DNA from: Limnohabitans sp.
GTDB taxonomy: Bacteria > Pseudomonadota > Gammaproteobacteria > Burkholderiales > Burkholderiaceae_C
Assembly: GCA_009693225.1 (NCBI GenBank)
Contig: SHXP01000053.1
Span: 1 to 11,415, forward strand
Length of the DNA stretch: 11,415 nt
Direction: 5' to 3'
The notes under the pieces were generated by a model that saw only the letters and a list, made by a program, of their open reading frames with translations, did no database searches and had not been told where the DNA came from. This document shows, in pieces, positions 8,381 through 11,415 of the stretch. Each line of letters starts with the position of its first letter. Positions within the stretch are counted from its first letter, which is position 1. A program made the translations under genes and the position numbers.

Positions 8381-10237
8381 ATGGCTTTGCTGCAAATTTC
8401 CGAACCCGGTCAGGCACCCGACCCGCACGCCAGACGTATCGCTATCGGCATAGACCTGGGCACCACGCATTCGCTGGTGGCCAGCGTGCGCAACGGTGTC
8501 GCCGAATGCCTGCCGGATGAACAGGGCCGGGTCATATTGCCATCGGCAGTGCGTTATCTGGGTAACGGTAAACGCGCCATCGGCCACGCGGCTCTGGCCG
8601 CGCAGGCTGAAGACCCGCAGAACACCGTCGTTTCTGTCAAGCGCTTCATGGGTCGCGGTGTCGCCGACATAGCAGACGCTGCCGGCCTGCCTTATCAGCT
8701 GATAGACAAGCCCGGCATGCTGAGCCTGCAAACTCGCGAAGGCGAAAAGTCTCCGGTCGAGGTGAGCGCTGAAATACTGGCCAGCCTGCGTCAACGCGCC
8801 GAAGACACGTTTGACGATGAGATTTACGGCGCGGTCATCACCGTGCCCGCCTATTTTGACGACGCGCAACGCCAGGCCACCAAGGACGCTGCGCAAATGG
8901 CAGGCTTGAACGTCTTGCGGCTGATCAATGAACCCACAGCCGCTGCGATCGCCTACGGCCTGGACAATGCCAGCGAAGGCATTTACGCGGTCTACGACCT
9001 GGGCGGCGGCACCTTTGACGCGTCTATTCTGCGTTTGAGTAAAGGCGTGTTTGAAGTCATGGCCACCGGCGGCGACTCGGCCTTGGGCGGCGACGACTAC
9101 GACCGTGCCTTGGCAGGCATGGTGCTGGCTGCCACCGGTCGCTCATTGCATAACGCGGCAGACAAATCCCGCATGCTGACCGCGTCACGCGCCTGCAAAC
9201 AGGCTTTGTCTGACAGCTTGGATCAGGTCTTTCAAGTCGAACTCAGCGACGGCACCATCAGCCACAGCGTGACCCGCGCCGCTTTTGAGGCGTGCACGCA
9301 GCAGCTGACCCGCAAGACCTTGCAGGCCGTGAAAAAAGCCTTGCGCGACGCCGGTCTGCAAGCTGCGGATATCCGTGGCGTGGTGATGGTCGGCGGTTCC
9401 ACCCGCATGTCGCATGTGCAGACCGCAGTCGGCGAACTGCTGCAATGCCAGCCCTTGAACAATGTCAACCCGGACGAAGTGGTGGCGCTGGGCGCGGCCA
9501 TACAAGCCAATCAGTTGAGCGGCAACAATCCGGACGGCGAACTGCTGTTGCTGGATGTGATTCCGCTGTCGCTGGGCATAGAAACCATGGGTGGCCTGGT
9601 CGAGCGCATCGTGCCGCGCAACCAGACCATTCCCACCACCATGGCGCAAGACTTCACCACCTACCAGGACGGGCAGACCGCCCTGGCATTGCACGTGGTG
9701 CAGGGCGAGCGCGACCTGGTGGTCGATTGCCGCAGCCTGGCGCGTTTTGAATTGCGCGGTATATCGCCGATGGCCGCAGGTGCGGCGCGCATACGCGTGA
9801 CCTTCACTGTCGACGCTGACGGGCTGTTGAGCGTGAATGCCATAGAAACCAACAGCGGCGTGCAAGCGCATATCGATGTCAAGCCCAGCTACGGTTTGTC
9901 GGACGATCAGATCGCCGCCATGCTGCAAGACAGTTTCAACACCACTGAATACGACAAGAACGCGCGTGCACTGGCCGAAGCCAGGCTGGAGGCCGACCGA
10001 ATGTGGTTGGCTGCGCAAAGTGCTTTGAATGCCGACGAACATTTGCTGAGCGCCGACGAGGCAGCGGTGATCCGCAGTTTGATGGACGCTGTGCTGGCCA
10101 CCAAATCGCTGGACACACCTGCGCCGATTGAAGCTGCGACAGACGCTCTGGCCAAAGGCACCGAAGCTTTTGCCGCTGCACGCATGAACGACGGCATACG
10201 CAAAGCGCTGGCCGGTAAACACATCGGGACCATGTGA
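8381..10237 (+). CDS. hscA: Hsp70-type chaperone HscA
   Basis: A specialised Hsp70 that binds the LPPVK motif of IscU and, with HscB, drives cluster transfer using ATP. It has 618 residues (E. coli 616). The ATPase domain shows GIDLGTTHSLVA (phosphate 1, about 23-34), INEPTAAAIAYGLD, VYDLGGGTFDASIL (phosphate 2, about 204-217) and VGGSTRM (adenosine, about 337-343). The interdomain linker is LLLLDVIPLSLGIET (about 388-402). The substrate domain follows, with NQTIPTT, VVQGERDLV, FELRGI and the HscA-type VKPSYGLSDDQIAAM, then a helical lid. ATG 8381 is 19 bases after hscB. There is no Shine-Dalgarno sequence, only an A-rich leader with eight consecutive A (8360-8367), so initiation may rely on coupling or ribosomal protein S1. 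About eleven isoleucines use the codon ATA, many for a genome of this composition. Confidence 0.98.
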   Translation: MALLQISEPGQAPDPHARRIAIGIDLGTTHSLVASVRNGVAECLPDEQGRVILPSAVRYLGNGKRAIGHAALAAQAEDPQNTVVSVKRFMGRGVADIADAAGLPYQLIDKPGMLSLQTREGEKSPVEVSAEILASLRQRAEDTFDDEIYGAVITVPAYFDDAQRQATKDAAQMAGLNVLRLINEPTAAAIAYGLDNASEGIYAVYDLGGGTFDASILRLSKGVFEVMATGGDSALGGDDYDRALAGMVLAATGRSLHNAADKSRMLTASRACKQALSDSLDQVFQVELSDGTISHSVTRAAFEACTQQLTRKTLQAVKKALRDAGLQAADIRGVVMVGGSTRMSHVQTAVGELLQCQPLNNVNPDEVVALGAAIQANQLSGNNPDGELLLLDVIPLSLGIETMGGLVERIVPRNQTIPTTMAQDFTTYQDGQTALALHVVQGERDLVVDCRSLARFELRGISPMAAGAARIRVTFTVDADGLLSVNAIETNSGVQAHIDVKPSYGLSDDQIAAMLQDSFNTTEYDKNARALAEARLEADRMWLAAQSALNADEHLLSADEAAVIRSLMDAVLATKSLDTPAPIEAATDALAKGTEAFAAARMNDGIRKALAGKHIGTM

Positions 10238-10575
10238 TGACAACCATCAAAATACTTCCGCATATTGAACTCTGCCCCGAGGGGCGTGAAATCCAGACAC
10301 TGCCTGGTAACAGCATTTGCGAGGCCTTGCTGGACAACGGTATCAACATCGAGCACGCCTGCGACATGAGTTGCGCCTGCACCACCTGCCACGTCATCGT
10401 GCGCCAGGGCATGGCCAGCCTGAACGAAGCGCAGGAAGAGGAAGAGGACTTGCTCGACAAGGCCTGGGGCCTGGAGCCGAATTCACGCCTGGGTTGCCAG
10501 GCGCTGGTGGCCCACCAGGACCTGGTGATCGAGATTCCGCGCTACACCATCAACCACGCCAAAGAAAACCACTGA
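10237..10575 (+). CDS. fdx: Isc-type [2Fe-2S] ferredoxin
   Basis: An adrenodoxin-like [2Fe-2S] ferredoxin that supplies electrons during cluster assembly on IscU/IscS. It has 112 residues (E. coli Fdx 111). The N-terminus is MTTIKILPHIELCPEG. The cluster ligands are Cys42, Cys48 and Cys51 in HACDMSCACTTCHVIV and Cys87 in SRLGCQA; Cys46 is the extra cysteine also present in E. coli. EEEEDLLDKAWGLEP and the C-terminal VIEIPRYTINHA are Isc ferredoxin signatures, separating it from plant-type or degradative ferredoxins. ATG 10237 shares its A with the hscA TGA stop (TGATG), as at the iscA-hscB junction; a GTG one codon earlier is possible but less likely. It is the last isc gene proper, 5 bases before dnaQ. 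Confidence 0.97.
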   Translation: MTTIKILPHIELCPEGREIQTLPGNSICEALLDNGINIEHACDMSCACTTCHVIVRQGMASLNEAQEEEEDLLDKAWGLEPNSRLGCQALVAHQDLVIEIPRYTINHAKENH

Positions 10576-10580
10576 AGACC

Positions 10581-11288
10581 ATGCGACAAATAGTGCTGGA
10601 CACCGAAACCACCGGTCTCTCGCCCGAGGCCGGCGACCGCATCATTGAAATCGGTTGTGTGGAATTGCTCAACCGCAAGCTGACCGGCAATAATTTTCAC
10701 CATTACCTGAACCCGGACCGCGACATCCACGAAGACGCGATGAAGGTGCACGGCATCAGCACCGACTTTTTGAGCGACAAGCCGCGCTTTGAAAACATCG
10801 TCGAAGAATTCCTGGCCTATGTGCAGGGCGCTCAAATCATTATTCATAATGCACCGTTTGACGTCGGCTTTTTGAACGCCGAATTACAACGCACAGGCAA
10901 ACCGCAGTTCAAGGATCACGTCAGCGGTGTGCTGGACACGCTGGCCATGGCCAAAGAGTTGTACCCGGGTAAACGCAATTCACTGGATGCATTGTGTGAA
11001 CGACTTGGCGTCAGCAATGCGGCGCGCACGCTGCACGGCGGCCTGCTGGATGCGGAACTGCTGGCCGATGTGTACATCAACCTCACGCGCGGCCAGGACG
11101 CCTTGCTGATGGAGGGCGAAGACCCCAAGCAACCAGGTCAGGGCGTGGCCCAAGTCGATTACAGCCGCTTCAATTTGCCGGTCATTCAACCGACCGCACA
11201 GGAACTTGAAGCGCACGAGCAGGTGCTGGCGCAGATCGACAAGGCCAGCGGCGGCAAGACCTTGTGGCGTTTGCTCAAAACGGTGTGA
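10581..11288 (+). CDS. dnaQ: DNA polymerase III epsilon subunit (3'-5' proofreading exonuclease)
   Basis: Proofreading subunit of the replicative polymerase; it removes mispaired 3' ends and contacts the alpha subunit and the sliding clamp. It has 235 residues (E. coli 243). All DEDDh exonuclease residues are visible: Asp7 and Glu9 (LDTETTGLSP, Exo I), Asp94 (IIHNAPFDVGFLN, Exo II), and His152 and Asp157 (LHGGLLDAELLADVY, Exo III). QDALLM at 172-177 may be the clamp-binding motif (QTSMAF in E. coli). The C-terminal tail RFNLPVIQPT then LEAHEQVLAQIDKASGG, ending in LWRL, is the type that binds alpha, so this is true epsilon rather than a stand-alone exonuclease. ATG 10581 is 5 bases after the fdx stop with only a weak GAAGA before it, so it is probably co-transcribed and coupled with the isc operon. 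The frame is open upstream, but only inside fdx. Confidence 0.95.
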   Translation: MRQIVLDTETTGLSPEAGDRIIEIGCVELLNRKLTGNNFHHYLNPDRDIHEDAMKVHGISTDFLSDKPRFENIVEEFLAYVQGAQIIIHNAPFDVGFLNAELQRTGKPQFKDHVSGVLDTLAMAKELYPGKRNSLDALCERLGVSNAARTLHGGLLDAELLADVYINLTRGQDALLMEGEDPKQPGQGVAQVDYSRFNLPVIQPTAQELEAHEQVLAQIDKASGGKTLWRLLKTV

Positions 11289-11296
11289 CCGGGTTT

Positions 11297-11330
11297 GCCT
11301 GTGCACGGGCGTGCAGCGGCCTGTTTTCTG
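11297..11330 (+). terminator. Possible terminator after dnaQ
   Basis: TGCAC (11302-11306) and GTGCA (11311-11315) pair around GGGC. GCC (11297-11299) and GGC (11318-11320) can pair outside them across a 2x2 internal loop. A short T-rich stretch with TTTT at 11324-11327 follows. The position, 8 bases after the dnaQ stop and before a tRNA with its own promoter, fits the end of the isc-dnaQ transcript. The stem is imperfect and the T-run short. Confidence 0.4.
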
Positions 11331-11346
11331 TAGGCCTGCGTATTTG

Positions 11347-11355
11347 TGCCAAAAT
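11347..11355 (+). promoter_or_regulatory. Extended -10 promoter element before the tRNA
   Basis: TG-C-CAAAAT is an extended -10 element (TG one base before a hexamer matching TATAAT at four of six bases). It would start transcription near 11362, about 17 bases before the mature tRNA. There is no good -35 box at normal spacing. Moderate support from position only. Confidence 0.4.
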
Positions 11356-11378
11356 ACATAGCTTTGGTAAACAGCATT

Positions 11379-11415
11379 GCGTGGTTAGCTCAGTGGTAGA
11401 GCATCGCCTTCACAC
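11379..11415 (+). tRNA. tRNA-Val (anticodon CAC), 5' part, cut by the window end
   Basis: The 37 bases seen fit the first half of a tRNA: acceptor strand GCGTGGT (11379-11385), TA, D stem GCTC/GAGC (11388-11391 and 11399-11402) with loop AGTGGTA, one linker base, anticodon stem TCGCC (11404-11408), then the loop TTCACAC. U33 precedes CAC at 11411-11413, which reads the valine codon GUG. The second half of the anticodon stem, the T arm and the 3' acceptor strand (expected to pair with GCGTGGT) lie outside the window, so folding cannot be completed here. Confidence 0.9.

Noticed and set aside
9185..10243. Minus-strand open frame (352 codons) opposite hscA
   Set aside because: Antisense shadow of a well-supported gene; its translation is rich in His, Gln and Arg with no family motifs.
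10317..10580. Upstream extension of the dnaQ frame into fdx
   Set aside because: The extension is an out-of-frame reading of fdx; DnaQ proteins begin just before the DTETTG motif, at ATG 10581.

Overview
The window is about 11.4 kb of moderately GC-rich bacterial chromosome. Protein signatures (IscS, IscR, IscU, UvrB, HscB and the type II haloacid dehalogenase-like protein) and gene order point to a betaproteobacterium of the order Burkholderiales, most likely Comamonadaceae-like (Rhodoferax/Polaromonas type). The family placement is inference from remembered protein patterns, not from a search. It is a core housekeeping region. I found no phage genes, insertion sequence, CRISPR array or convincing unknown system.

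Left part (1-2890). A broken gene for a LigB/YgiD-type extradiol dioxygenase lies on the + strand. It carries two in-frame stops and a one-base insertion, yet all four predicted metal-binding histidines are still readable. A long inverted repeat separates it from a leftward pair of genes: a class I aromatic/aspartate aminotransferase, and 6 bases downstream of it a type II haloacid dehalogenase-like HAD hydrolase.

Middle (2891-5112). A roughly 130-base divergent intergenic region is followed by uvrB, the damage-recognition helicase of nucleotide excision repair. I see no convincing LexA box in front of it.

Right part (5113-11288). A complete isc operon for iron-sulfur cluster assembly follows in canonical order: iscR, iscS, iscU, iscA, hscB, hscA, fdx. 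The iscR promoter has a good type 1 IscR operator over the -10 region and a second, half-conserved copy 30 bases upstream, so the operon is very likely autorepressed by cluster-loaded IscR. IscS supplies sulfur and Fdx probably electrons. IscU is the scaffold, IscA an A-type carrier, and HscA/HscB the chaperone pair that acts on the IscU motif LPPVK. Genes are 0-20 bases apart or overlap as TGATG, except for a 123-base gap between iscS and iscU that holds a hairpin and a doubtful 28-codon cysteine-rich ORF. The gene for the DNA polymerase III epsilon (proofreading) subunit starts 5 bases after fdx and appears to be the last gene of the transcript.

Right edge (11289-11415). A possible terminator and a tRNA promoter precede the first 37 bases of a tRNA-Val with anticodon CAC, cut by the window end.
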